A stretch of 16,627 bases of DNA from an uncultured Clostridia bacterium (GCA_934129745.1 CAKOWZ010000026.1:1-16627); one strand, 5' to 3'. Positions 6,752-14,204 are shown, counted from the stretch's first letter. The notes: generated by a model not told the origin, from the sequence alone. Made by a program: numbers and translations.

Positions 6752-6780
6752 ATTATATCATTTTATGTTAATTAAGTCAA
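6752..6780 (-). promoter_or_regulatory. Strong sigma-A promoter of the 6055-6651 unit
   Basis: TTGACT (6775-6780), a 17-base spacer and TATAAT (6752-6757) with an upstream TG (extended -10) on the minus strand. It is one of the best promoters in the window. Confidence 0.85.
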
Positions 6781-6815
6781 TTGTATTTACTATTTTCAAC
6801 TCTATCTTCTTTTTT

Positions 6816-7286
6816 CTACTTTCCCAGTAGTTTTTCAATTCTATCAATATACTGTTTAGAATATACTTCAATTGTTTCATCGTTTATATGGTCAATTTTA
6901 TAACATTCAATAGTACTATTATTTCTTTCAGAATAGCTTTCTTTTATTTCTTTAAATAAGGTCTTTATTTGTTCAATTTCTTTATCGCTTAAATTTTTTT
7001 CAAATATAATTCTATTTTTATATTTATATCCTTCAAATCCTTTATAATAATCTTGAACTTTTATTACTTTTTTATTAGTCAAATCGACATTGTATCTGAC
7101 ATTATAATGTGTACCACCATCTGACATAACTGTCATAGTAGCTTCATTAGTCGTAACTATATATTTATCTTCATTGTCTATTACAAAATCTTTTGCCGTT
7201 CTGAAGAACTTGTAATAAACTATAGAACAAATTACTACAAGTATTGCAACTATTATTGTAATAATACATACATATTTTTTGTTCAC
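6816..7286 (-). CDS. Membrane-anchored extracytoplasmic protein of unknown function
   Basis: A 156-residue protein with a single N-terminal hydrophobic helix (about residues 6-27, IITIIVAILVVICSIVYY) after a short positive start, without a clear cleavage site. It is therefore likely a signal anchor with the rest outside the membrane. The exposed part has strand-rich sequence (DKYIVTTNEATMTVMSDGG) followed by a charged helix (SDKEIEQIKTLFKEIKESY). The family is not recognised. The start is GTG 7286 with a strong AGGAGGT site at 7291-7297. It is last in a six-gene unit, 15 bases after the RBBP9-like hydrolase. Confidence 0.75.
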   Translation of the reverse strand: MNKKYVCIITIIVAILVVICSIVYYKFFRTAKDFVIDNEDKYIVTTNEATMTVMSDGGTHYNVRYNVDLTNKKVIKVQDYYKGFEGYKYKNRIIFEKNLSDKEIEQIKTLFKEIKESYSERNNSTIECYKIDHINDETIEVYSKQYIDRIEKLLGK

Positions 7287-7301
7287 AGCAACCTCCTATA
7301 A

Positions 7302-7856
7302 TCAAATATAACTCACTATCTCTTCAAATGTGTCATATCCACTTTCACTATTTATATGCCCTGCATTTGGAATGCAAATTTGCTTTGTTGCAATAGTGTC
7401 TGCGAATTCTTTTTCAACTTCATATTTTACATACGGATCATTATCTGAATAGAAACATATTATTTCATTTGCAAGTTGTTTTACATCATGTAAATTGTTA
7501 AAATACATTGTTTTATTAACTGCATCATATTCTTCGTTTATTCCTAAATAATTGTTGAAACCGCATACAAATATAAGCTTATTTACTTTAATATTGTTTT
7601 CTGTTAAAAATTTAGATACAAATACAGGAGCTATACTATGGGCTATTATCGTTGTGTTTTCATTTATTAAACCTAATTCTGAATAATATTTTAGTAATTT
7701 ACTCCAGTTATTATAATTTTGGTATCCTACACCTATTGGAAATTGTGGTACATATACTTGTTTTCCATTTTCAGAAATAAAATCATATAGCCAACTAAAC
7801 CAATTTCCAAACGGACTTCCAAAACTTCCGTGTATTATAAAATAATTATCATTCAT
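7302..7856 (-). CDS. RBBP9/YdeN-like alpha/beta hydrolase
   Basis: A small (184 residues) serine hydrolase of the RBBP9/YdeN family, cytoplasmic. It opens with the oxyanion-region IIHGSFGSP. The nucleophile elbow is AHSIAP with Ser74 (the family tolerates Ala in place of the first and last Gly of GxSxG). Asp140 in YSDNDPYV and His167 in AGHINSESGY complete the triad; the AGHxNxxSGY signature is typical of this family. The substrate is unknown. It lies 17 bases after the SDR gene and 15 bases before the membrane-anchored gene. Confidence 0.88.
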   Translation of the reverse strand: MNDNYFIIHGSFGSPFGNWFSWLYDFISENGKQVYVPQFPIGVGYQNYNNWSKLLKYYSELGLINENTTIIAHSIAPVFVSKFLTENNIKVNKLIFVCGFNNYLGINEEYDAVNKTMYFNNLHDVKQLANEIICFYSDNDPYVKYEVEKEFADTIATKQICIPNAGHINSESGYDTFEEIVSYI

Positions 7857-7873
7857 CTTTTTATACTCCTACT

Positions 7874-8590
7874 TTAATAATTTTTTATATGTCTAACTTC
7901 AATACTTGGTATAGTAATTTCATGTGGTAAATCAAGCACAAATTTTACTGTGTTAGCAACATCTTTTGGAGTTAAACCTGTGTCCATAATATTACTTGGC
8001 AATTCATTATTAGCTCTCTTATAGAAATCAGTTTGTATTAGTCCTGGACATACATCTGTAATCTTTATGTTGTTTTGTGCTAAATCATTTTGTACTGCTT
8101 TTCTAAAAGCATTAGAGCCTGTTTTAGAAGCATTATATATTGGGAATGGTGGTTCACACATAACTCCACTTTGCGAATTAATATTTATTATTTGTCCATA
8201 TCCTTGTTTTTTCATTATAGGAAAGACACTTTTTATCATTGCTATTACACCAAACACATTAGTATCTATGACTTTTTTTATCCTATTCAATTCATTCATT
8301 TCTTTATACATAGGTTCTTCTGTCTTTGACATATCTCCAGATATCCACATCCCTGCACAATTTATTAAGCAGTCTATTGTTTCATATTTTGAGTTAATCT
8401 CACTAACTGCATTCAATATTTGCTTGTCATCTGAAACATCACATACAAAATATTCACAATTAATATTTGTTGCTAATTCTTTTAAATTTATTTCATCTAT
8501 ATCTAACAAAATCAAATTTTCATTCTTTAATTCTTCAGCAACAGCTTTTCCTACGCCATTTGCTGCACCTGTTACAATTACATTTTTCAT
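7874..8590 (-). CDS. SDR family oxidoreductase (second copy, divergent)
   Basis: A 238-residue classical SDR with TGAANGVG at residues 7-14, NCAG at 77-80 (usually NNAG), Ser139, Tyr152 and Lys156 (YNASK), and the PG motif (DVCPGLIQTDF). It lacks the C-terminal DGG seen in its relative at 4782-5543 and instead ends with a short basic segment. This resembles the YdfG/DltE-like branch of SDRs that reduce small carbonyl compounds. A GGAGGAAG site precedes ATG 8590. It is part of the six-gene unit, 15 bases after the S51 peptidase. Confidence 0.9.
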   Translation of the reverse strand: MKNVIVTGAANGVGKAVAEELKNENLILLDIDEINLKELATNINCEYFVCDVSDDKQILNAVSEINSKYETIDCLINCAGMWISGDMSKTEEPMYKEMNELNRIKKVIDTNVFGVIAMIKSVFPIMKKQGYGQIININSQSGVMCEPPFPIYNASKTGSNAFRKAVQNDLAQNNIKITDVCPGLIQTDFYKRANNELPSNIMDTGLTPKDVANTVKFVLDLPHEITIPSIEVRHIKNY

Positions 8591-8605
8591 TTTACTTCCT
8601 CCATT

Positions 8606-9187
8606 TTAATTATTTATTACAACGCCATAATCATCATACAATTCAATAATTTTATCTTTATATCTTTCTTTTGCTTCTTTTATAAATTCTTGTTTTCTAT
8701 TTGCATGTGGTATTATTATTGCATCAACCATATTCAAACCTTCGAAATCCTCCAAATTAACCCAATTCTCATCATAAGGTAATGCGGTTTCAATTGTTTT
8801 GCCTAAAATTATACTGCCTGCACTTGATCCAATGTATATAACACCATTATTAATAGCGTGTATTATTTTTTCATCCAATTTCTTTTCTCTTAATTCTTTT
8901 AATAAATAAAAGGTATTTCCGCCTATCATATAAATTGCATCATAACCTTCAAAATCAGTATTTTCTTCATACTTATATTCTTTAATATTTTCTTCTTTAA
9001 TTCCTAAATCTAAAATAGTTGCATATTCTTCTTCTAACCACGTTCTATCTGTATTTTTTTCACCATCAACAGCAATAGTTATGTATAATAACTTTATTTC
9101 ACTTATATCTTTATTTAATAAATTATAAAATTTCGACTTTAACTCATTATCTATTATTCCGCAAGAAGTTAATACTATTTTTTTCAT
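8606..9187 (-). CDS. Peptidase S51 (dipeptidase E-like) protein
   Basis: A 193-residue cytoplasmic protein of the S51/class I glutamine amidotransferase-like fold. The nucleophile motif is GSSAGS with Ser122, preceded by the conserved MIGGNTFYLL; His161 in IIPHAN follows. Dipeptidase E members cleave Asp-X dipeptides, while the group with this length in Firmicutes is mostly uncharacterised. The protein stops soon after the DDYGVVINN strand, somewhat shorter than typical members at 205-235, so the last strand may be missing. A TAGGAGGAA site sits before ATG 9187, and the gene is only 9 bases after the small membrane protein gene. Confidence 0.85.
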   Translation of the reverse strand: MKKIVLTSCGIIDNELKSKFYNLLNKDISEIKLLYITIAVDGEKNTDRTWLEEEYATILDLGIKEENIKEYKYEENTDFEGYDAIYMIGGNTFYLLKELREKKLDEKIIHAINNGVIYIGSSAGSIILGKTIETALPYDENWVNLEDFEGLNMVDAIIIPHANRKQEFIKEAKERYKDKIIELYDDYGVVINN

Positions 9188-9196
9188 ACTTTCCTC

Positions 9197-9571
9197 CTAA
9201 TATTTTATATTTATTCCATTAGCATTATACTCTTTTGGCATTACAGTTGCAATAGTCATTGGAAAACCGTCTTTGTCTTTCGTAAATCTTGTTTTGTATT
9301 GGCTATATGCTGGCAAACAAAATAAGATTATTGTTTGTATTAAAAATACCACTGTAATTGCGATTAAACTGCTTTTTTTATTTATCTTCTTTAGATTAGC
9401 AACAAATATTATTATTTCAATCAAATTTATTATCCAAAAATACACAGCAATATAATTCTCTACTCCCAATTCTTTGGCCATAATATTTTTGATATAAATG
9501 ATTAATAATATAAGAAAATTTATTATATAAATCCCTAGTAATATGCTTCTAGTCTTTTTGATACTATTCAT
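9197..9571 (-). CDS. Small integral membrane protein of unknown function
   Basis: A 124-residue protein with three predicted membrane helices (about 9-28, 41-60 and 68-88) and a hydrophilic tail of about 35 residues ending NANGINIKY. The start at 9571 is chosen because its ATG overlaps the TAG of the YgjV-like gene (ATGAATAG, 8-base overlap) and has GAGG about 9 bases upstream; this implies translational coupling. The longer frame to 9598 has no such site. No catalytic motif is seen. Confidence 0.75.
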   Translation of the reverse strand: MNSIKKTRSILLGIYIINFLILLIIYIKNIMAKELGVENYIAVYFWIINLIEIIIFVANLKKINKKSSLIAITVVFLIQTIILFCLPAYSQYKTRFTKDKDGFPMTIATVMPKEYNANGINIKY

Positions 9572-10085
9572 ATTTCGAAACCTCTTTCTTATTTTCATTT
9601 ATCATTGCTATAAATGTTGATATTATTGAAACAACATTTGCTACAATTCCTGCTATTGAGAAAACAAATATGTTATATCCTAACCATAAGAAATAACAAA
9701 AGAATGCTGTCTTCTTTATCGTCTTTTCATTTCCATTCCATATTGGCACTATATAAATAATTGCTGCTATTAGTGGGAATAGTGATAAAATCCCCTTATA
9801 TGTAACTATTGAACAGACTATATATGCTATTATAAATAAAGCTAAAAACCAATAAGATGAAAGTTTCTTATTCTTTCCTTTTGCTATGATAAATAAATCT
9901 CTTATAATAGCCATTACTTTAGTTACACAACCACTATACGCACCCAACAATAAATAATGTACCCAATTTAATATATTAGATATTACCATACTGCTCAGTA
10001 TCTTTGATTTCTTTTTTCTATGATATGCTATCAAAGATATTATAAAAGCTAAAAATCCTATAATTTGTGCTATTATATAAACCAT
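9564..10085 (-). CDS. YgjV-family inner membrane protein
   Basis: A 173-residue polytopic membrane protein with five or six hydrophobic helices. It carries the family's pattern: an N-terminal QIIGFLAFIISLIAY helix, a basic loop (HRKKKSK), NWVHYLLLGAYSG in helix 2-3, and a conserved basic IIRDLF. YgjV proteins have no established biochemical role. It is first in the six-gene unit down to 6816. Upstream, a weak promoter candidate on the minus strand (TTGGAA 10128-10133, 18-base spacer, TGATATAGA ending at 10104) may serve it; read-through from the GH10 gene is also possible, since no terminator separates them. Confidence 0.8.
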   Translation of the reverse strand: MVYIIAQIIGFLAFIISLIAYHRKKKSKILSSMVISNILNWVHYLLLGAYSGCVTKVMAIIRDLFIIAKGKNKKLSSYWFLALFIIAYIVCSIVTYKGILSLFPLIAAIIYIVPIWNGNEKTIKKTAFFCYFLWLGYNIFVFSIAGIVANVVSIISTFIAMINENKKEVSKYE

Positions 10086-10163
10086 TATTATTCCCTTTAT
10101 CTTTCTATATCATTTTCAAATACTTCATTCCAAAATCCTTTATTGCTAAATTTCAAACATTCT

Positions 10164-11621
10164 TCACTTACTTTTATATGAGTCTTTTCCTTGCTCTAAT
10201 TCCTGTTCATCTCTTGTAACCTGTCTTTGAGCTTCGCCCTTTTTTGTAGTAGGTTCATTAACTGTTGCTTTTCCTATTTGTTGTTCTGATATACTATATC
10301 TCCCAATTTTCATATCTTGAAAAAATTCATCTGATTTTTGGTCATAAAAAAATCTTATTTTTTCTATTTGTTGTTCTCGTTGTTGCTCTCGTTTAACCTC
10401 ATCTAAAAACCTTCGTGCATATTCTTTAGGAACTCCGTTTTTATCGATCATAGTACAACCAATATCAAAACTACTGAACCAACTTAAATCATCATTTACA
10501 CCCCAACACGTAAGAACCTCTATTCCATATTTTCTAGCGCATTCATACACTTTTTTCCATAATTTTTCGTAGATTGGATTATTTGGATCATATTCTTCTG
10601 ATGTTATTCCATCATCTTTTCGTCCAGGTGCAATATCAACTTCTGTAATTTGGATTTCTTTACCAGTTGTTGCAAACTCTTTATAAATTTTCTCAATCTG
10701 TTCTGGAGTCATTTTGGCATCATAATGCGATTGTAATCCTATTCCATCTAATATAATTTTACCTGTTCTTTGTTCATATTGTTTAATTTTTTCAATAACT
10801 TCTAAAATTGCTTTTCTCTTTTCAGGATGCTGCTCACCATATTCATTATAAAATAGCTTCGTTCCTTTAGGTAAATTAGCTTTAGCAATTTCTAAAACAT
10901 CTATATAAAATTCTTCACCTAAATATTCCATCCATTTTGAGTGTCTAATACCATCTTTTCTTTCTTGTTCTGTTGGTTGTCCTGTATGCATATCTGGTAC
11001 TATTTCATTTAAAACGTCCCAACAATAACAATTTGGATAATGTTCTCCCATAGTTTTGATATATTCACTTAAAAATTCTTTTGTCAATTCTTTTCTTCTT
11101 TGATAAAACTCTTCTGGATTTTGTTTTTTTAATTCTTCCATTGAACAGCCTAATCTATCTTCTATATATTTATCTAGTGCTTCTGGTTCATGTTTATGCC
11201 AAACTAAAGTATGTCCTCTCATTGCTTTTCCATGTTTCATAGCATATCCATACACTTCATCTGCAAATGAAAAATTATATTTTATTCTATGATTTTCCTT
11301 ATCATATCCTGCAATAGTTGCTGTCATTTTCATTTCACCTTCACATGTGAAAGATGAAAGAACATTATCTACATATTCTTTAGTTCTTAAAAGCGATTCA
11401 TAATCCATTTCATCAACATTTCCAAAAACATAAAAACCATCTTTAGTATTTTGTCCTTTATCTTCTTTTACAGGTATTCCGTTTTTTATTTCACCTTTAT
11501 TAGTTAAGCTTCTTTGATATTTTTCTATTTCTTGTCTTTTTTCAATTTCTGTCAAATTAGGATTTTCAATTATATTAAATATATGGATTAATTGAAAACC
11601 TATACTTGCACCAATTTTCAT
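10164..11621 (-). CDS. GH10-type glycoside hydrolase without signal peptide, charged tail
   Basis: A 485-residue protein whose central part (about 65-410) is a family 10 glycoside hydrolase barrel (endo-beta-1,4-xylanase type). Landmarks are EGEMKM at 94-99, RGHTLVWH at 135-142, WDVLNE with the presumed acid/base Glu206, GLQSHYD at 295-301, ITEVDI with the presumed nucleophile Glu327, and the conserved WGVNDDLSW at 373-381. All catalytic positions are kept. Unusually there is no signal peptide, and residues 1-60 are a charged helical region. Residues 410-485 form a Gln/Glu/Lys-rich, probably coiled-coil or disordered tail (REQQREQQIEKIRFF). So the enzyme would act in the cytoplasm or be released by another route. 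A GGGGG site precedes ATG 11621. It is last in the RhuM-Fic unit, 23 bases after the 149-residue gene. Confidence 0.88.
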   Translation of the reverse strand: MKIGASIGFQLIHIFNIIENPNLTEIEKRQEIEKYQRSLTNKGEIKNGIPVKEDKGQNTKDGFYVFGNVDEMDYESLLRTKEYVDNVLSSFTCEGEMKMTATIAGYDKENHRIKYNFSFADEVYGYAMKHGKAMRGHTLVWHKHEPEALDKYIEDRLGCSMEELKKQNPEEFYQRRKELTKEFLSEYIKTMGEHYPNCYCWDVLNEIVPDMHTGQPTEQERKDGIRHSKWMEYLGEEFYIDVLEIAKANLPKGTKLFYNEYGEQHPEKRKAILEVIEKIKQYEQRTGKIILDGIGLQSHYDAKMTPEQIEKIYKEFATTGKEIQITEVDIAPGRKDDGITSEEYDPNNPIYEKLWKKVYECARKYGIEVLTCWGVNDDLSWFSSFDIGCTMIDKNGVPKEYARRFLDEVKREQQREQQIEKIRFFYDQKSDEFFQDMKIGRYSISEQQIGKATVNEPTTKKGEAQRQVTRDEQELEQGKDSYKSK

Positions 11622-11644
11622 ATTGACCCCCTAAACATAAAAAT

Positions 11645-12094
11645 CTAATTAATATTAAAAATCTTCTTGAAAAAATTAATTATCTTATTATAAAAGTGCT
11701 CTTTTTTTACTTCTATTGGTAGATTATTTTCAATTGATTCATTTTCTTTGTTATCTATTTTGTTATTCTTCTTAAAAATATCATAATTATAATTATTCTT
11801 TTTTTCTTCTTCTATTTTTTGCCAATCATATCTTTCTTTAGCTTGTATTCTTTCTTTTTGATATGGTGTAGCCCAATAATCTCTGAATATATTAGCTAAT
11901 ATTGCTTTTGTTTCTTCTAATAATTCTTGTTCTTCAAAACTCTTATTTATATCAATAGAAAAATTATATGTGTTATCCATTTTTGCATTAAATGTATCAA
12001 GCATTGTTTGTGGTATTTTATCAACACTTTCTTTTGGTACATATTTTAATATTTCTATTACTTCCTTATAGGCTTTAGGGTAATTATTCTCCAT
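11645..12094 (-). CDS. Charged 149-residue protein of unknown function
   Basis: No known domain recognised. Residues 1-30 form a helical region (AYKEVIEILKYVPKESVDKI) and 50-85 a second (EEQELLEETKAILANIFRDY). A YWATPYQKERIQAKERYDWQ segment looks like a conserved core, and the stretch from about residue 98 to 130 is Asn/Lys/Glu-rich and probably disordered. The C-terminus (FYNKIINFFKKIFNIN) is a short basic amphipathic helix that could touch a membrane. ATG 12094 lies inside the 3' end of the 28-codon gene, with its AAGGAG site also inside that gene. The GH10 gene follows 23 bases later. I infer that the four act together, but no mechanism is visible. Confidence 0.8.
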   Translation of the reverse strand: MENNYPKAYKEVIEILKYVPKESVDKIPQTMLDTFNAKMDNTYNFSIDINKSFEEQELLEETKAILANIFRDYWATPYQKERIQAKERYDWQKIEEEKKNNYNYDIFKKNNKIDNKENESIENNLPIEVKKEHFYNKIINFFKKIFNIN

Positions 12095-12170
12095 CTATAC
12101 TTACTCCTTCTATTTGGTTTTCTTCTAATTCATGTGCTTTTATAAATTGCACACATTTATAATTAATCAT
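12084..12170 (-). CDS. 28-codon small gene coupled to both neighbours
   Basis: A short frame from ATG 12170 to TAA 12084 encodes a 28-residue acidic peptide beginning MINYKCVQFIKAHELEE. Its start overlaps the stop of the RhuM-Fic gene (ATGATTAA, 8 bases). Its stop overlaps the start of the 149-residue gene by 11 bases, and it carries that gene's ribosome binding site. There is no own strong Shine-Dalgarno, so translation would depend on termination of the upstream gene. The stop-start linkage at both ends is why I annotate it; alternatively it only serves as a coupling device. No homologue is known to me. Confidence 0.5.
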   Translation of the reverse strand: MINYKCVQFIKAHELEENQIEGVSIDGE

Positions 12171-13131
12171 TATTCAAAAAATTCATTACTAAATCTATAA
12201 TAACATCTTTTTCTTTTGGATTAGACTCAGCAATTAATAAAGTAAGAGCTGCTAATGTATTATTATCAATAACTTGTCTACCTTCTTTATATAAGATACC
12301 ATAATAATTTAAAAAGTATATGAATAATGTAGCTGCAATTCTTTTATTTCCATCTGCAAATACATGGTTTTTAACAATTAAATATAAAAAATTTGCACCT
12401 TTTTCTTCAATACTTTTATAGATATCTTGTCCAGCAAAACTTTGATAAATATTGCCTATAATTGATTCTAATCCTTTATCTCTTTCAATAGCAAATAATG
12501 TACTTTCTTCATTAAATCTAAGTTTATTTATTATATCTAAACATTTTTTATATTCAATTTTTCGCTCATCAGTATTTCCATTGATTTTTTTTAATGTTCT
12601 GTGATCATAGTCATCTAATAAATCTAATGCTTTAGAATAATCTCCAATAACTCTTAATATTTCTTTTGCATCTCCAGCTTCTAATCTATCATCCATTCTA
12701 TTTGCAATATCAATTAATTTGACTGTTTTCTCTAGATAATCTAATCTTTTTTTATTTACAGCATAACCTTTTAACATATAATCTTTCAAAATTTTATTTG
12801 CCCATTTTCTGAAAGCAACACCTTGAGTTGACTTTACACGATATCCAACAGAAATAATCATGTCTAGGTTATAATAATCTACCATGTGAGTCTGTGTTTT
12901 TCCTTGTAAAGCACCATGTTTAGTGGTTGTTGCAAATTTTGCAACAACCTGTTCATCTTTTAATTCTTCAGTTAATGCATTTTTTATATGTCTTGAAATA
13001 ACAGATTTATCTCTTGCAAATAATTCTGTCATCTGTTCTAGGTTTAGCCAAACTGTTTCGTCTTTCAAGTTAACTTCTAATTTTACTCCTTGATTTTCAA
13101 ATAAAATAATTTCATTTCTTTTTTCGTCCAT
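12163..13131 (-). CDS. RhuM-Fic/Doc fusion protein
   Basis: A 322-residue two-domain protein. Residues about 10-125 match the RhuM (virulence protein) family: VWLNLEQMTELFARDKSVIS, HMVDYYNLDMIISVGYRV and FRKWANKILKDYMLKGY. The C-terminal part (about 195-322) is a Fic/Doc domain with the motif HVFADGNKR at 256-264. This is the Doc-type variant (HxFxDxNKR) rather than the AMPylating HPFxxGNGR, so phosphorylation or another transfer to a target protein is more likely. The known toxin Doc phosphorylates EF-Tu. RhuM-Fic fusions are a known architecture in Firmicutes with unproven function. No separate Phd-like antitoxin is seen. AAGGATGGGG precedes ATG 13131. It is first in the unit driven by promoter 13222-13250 and overlaps the small gene at 12170. 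Confidence 0.92.
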   Translation of the reverse strand: MDEKRNEIILFENQGVKLEVNLKDETVWLNLEQMTELFARDKSVISRHIKNALTEELKDEQVVAKFATTTKHGALQGKTQTHMVDYYNLDMIISVGYRVKSTQGVAFRKWANKILKDYMLKGYAVNKKRLDYLEKTVKLIDIANRMDDRLEAGDAKEILRVIGDYSKALDLLDDYDHRTLKKINGNTDERKIEYKKCLDIINKLRFNEESTLFAIERDKGLESIIGNIYQSFAGQDIYKSIEEKGANFLYLIVKNHVFADGNKRIAATLFIYFLNYYGILYKEGRQVIDNNTLAALTLLIAESNPKEKDVIIDLVMNFLNND

Positions 13132-13457
13132 AAGAACCCCATCCTTTATAAAAATTTAGTTCTTAGCACATTTACTAGTATATTTAAATTTTGAATTTTT
13201 TATTTTTGAACTATTATATATATTATATAATAAGAACAAATATTTGTCTATACAATATTAAAAATTATCTGAATTTATCTTATAGACTAAATTAAAATAT
13301 ATTACACATCACATTATACTTTTATATTAATACCTTATAATTCAAATTACAATATGTAAATTTATAATTTAAAATAATATAAAAGCCCTTTTTGAACTCT
13401 ACTTTTTGTGGTATAGTTCATTATACATCTTTTTTATACCTCTTTAAAATTCATATA
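13132..13457. other. Intergenic stretch (326 bases) between the YrdC-like and RhuM-Fic genes
   Basis: It contains the RhuM-Fic promoter with a dyad over its -35, and otherwise very AT-rich sequence. A weak dyad (tgaact 13393-13398 with agttca 13415-13420) follows the YrdC-like stop at 13458 but lacks an adjoining T-run on the minus strand. No gene or RNA was recognised. Confidence 0.5.
13222..13250 (-). promoter_or_regulatory. Sigma-A promoter of the RhuM-Fic/GH10 unit
   Basis: TAGACA (13245-13250), a 17-base spacer and TATAAT (13222-13227) on the minus strand. A perfect 12-bp palindrome ACAAATATTTGT (13236-13247) overlaps the -35 and spacer and could be an operator for autorepression. The leader is about 85 nt. 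Confidence 0.75.
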
Positions 13458-14153
13458 TTATTTAAAAATTTTCATCAAATCTTCCAAACTAATCGGACCT
13501 TCACGCAATATCTTAAATTCCGCTTCTTTTTCTTTGTAATCTTTTTCATTTACTATATTTACAAAATTATTTTCAATATTAGTATAATTCACATCACTGC
13601 AATCTACAATAGTGCTACCCTTTCCAAAAGAAACGTCACCTTCCATCATTCCATCTAATAAAGGACATGACTTTTCTATTTCATCTAAATTAGTACAAGT
13701 AGGCTCTCCACTTTGATTAGCACTACTCATAAATATCGGGCAACCCAGTGTTTCTATAAGTTTTCTTAATGATTCAGACGTAGCCATTCTTACTGCTATT
13801 GTAGGTAATCCATTTGTAATATAATTATCAACCGTATCTTTCTTTTGCAAAACCAATGTAATAGGACCAGGCATAAACTCATTTATTATCTTTTCCACTT
13901 TAGTGTTTATAATAGCAATAGTTTTAATTTGATCTATATCTGAGCACATTACAGGGAAAGGCTTAGAAGCAGGGCGATTTTTTACCTTTATTAAATTGTT
14001 ATATGCATTTATTGAATTAATACGTGAACATACTCCATATACAGTATCTGTAGGTACACTTATTACACCATCATTTTTAAGTATTTCAACTAATTCATTT
14101 ATTTGCAATTTAGTAAATCTTGGTATTTTTTTTGTTATTTTATAATCATTCAT
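13458..14153 (-). CDS. YrdC/TsaC-domain protein, L-threonylcarbamoyladenylate synthase-like
   Basis: A 231-residue protein whose residues about 15-190 form the YrdC domain. This makes threonylcarbamoyl-AMP from threonine, bicarbonate and ATP for the t6A tRNA modification. Visible marks are the VPTDTVYG loop at 33-40, the KVKNRPASKPFPVM segment with KxR at 58-60, MPGPITLVL at 94-102, AVRM at 120-123 and SSANQSG at 143-149. It has no Sua5 C-terminal domain and instead a charged tail ending REGPISLEDLMKIFK. Since the t6A gene is usually single and housekeeping, this may be the main TsaC or a YciO-like paralogue; sequence alone does not decide. An AGAAGGAG site precedes ATG 14153. It follows the recombinase gene with a palindromic repeat in the 51-base gap. 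Confidence 0.88.
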   Translation of the reverse strand: MNDYKITKKIPRFTKLQINELVEILKNDGVISVPTDTVYGVCSRINSINAYNNLIKVKNRPASKPFPVMCSDIDQIKTIAIINTKVEKIINEFMPGPITLVLQKKDTVDNYITNGLPTIAVRMATSESLRKLIETLGCPIFMSSANQSGEPTCTNLDEIEKSCPLLDGMMEGDVSFGKGSTIVDCSDVNYTNIENNFVNIVNEKDYKEKEAEFKILREGPISLEDLMKIFK

Positions 14154-14170
14154 TTTTAACTCCTTCTAGT

Positions 14171-14200
14171 GTGCAATTTTGGACGCGTCCCCAATTGCAT
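14171..14200 (-). repeat. 30-bp REP-like palindromic repeat, unit 1
   Basis: An imperfect palindrome with arms GCAATT, a central perfect GGACGCGTCC and outer AATTGC. It matches unit 2 at 15226-15255 in 28 of 30 bases and the same orientation, and is related to the inverted pair at 16481-16543. It lies between the recombinase stop and the YrdC-like gene. Confidence 0.85.
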
Positions 14201-14204
14201 ACTT

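Noticed and set aside
6805..6822. Hairpin ctact/agtag next to the stop of the membrane-anchored gene
   Set aside because: Its T-run is on the plus strand, where there is no gene; on the minus strand it is followed by A residues.
8067..8609. Long plus-strand open frame (180 codons) opposite the second SDR gene
   Set aside because: It is antisense to a gene with complete SDR motifs, has low-complexity Phe/Ile/Ser-rich composition and no ribosome binding site.
13380..13445. Nine-codon frame MYNELYHKK and a weak dyad after the YrdC-like gene
   Set aside because: Too short, with no coupling to a neighbour, and the dyad has no T-run on the transcribed strand.
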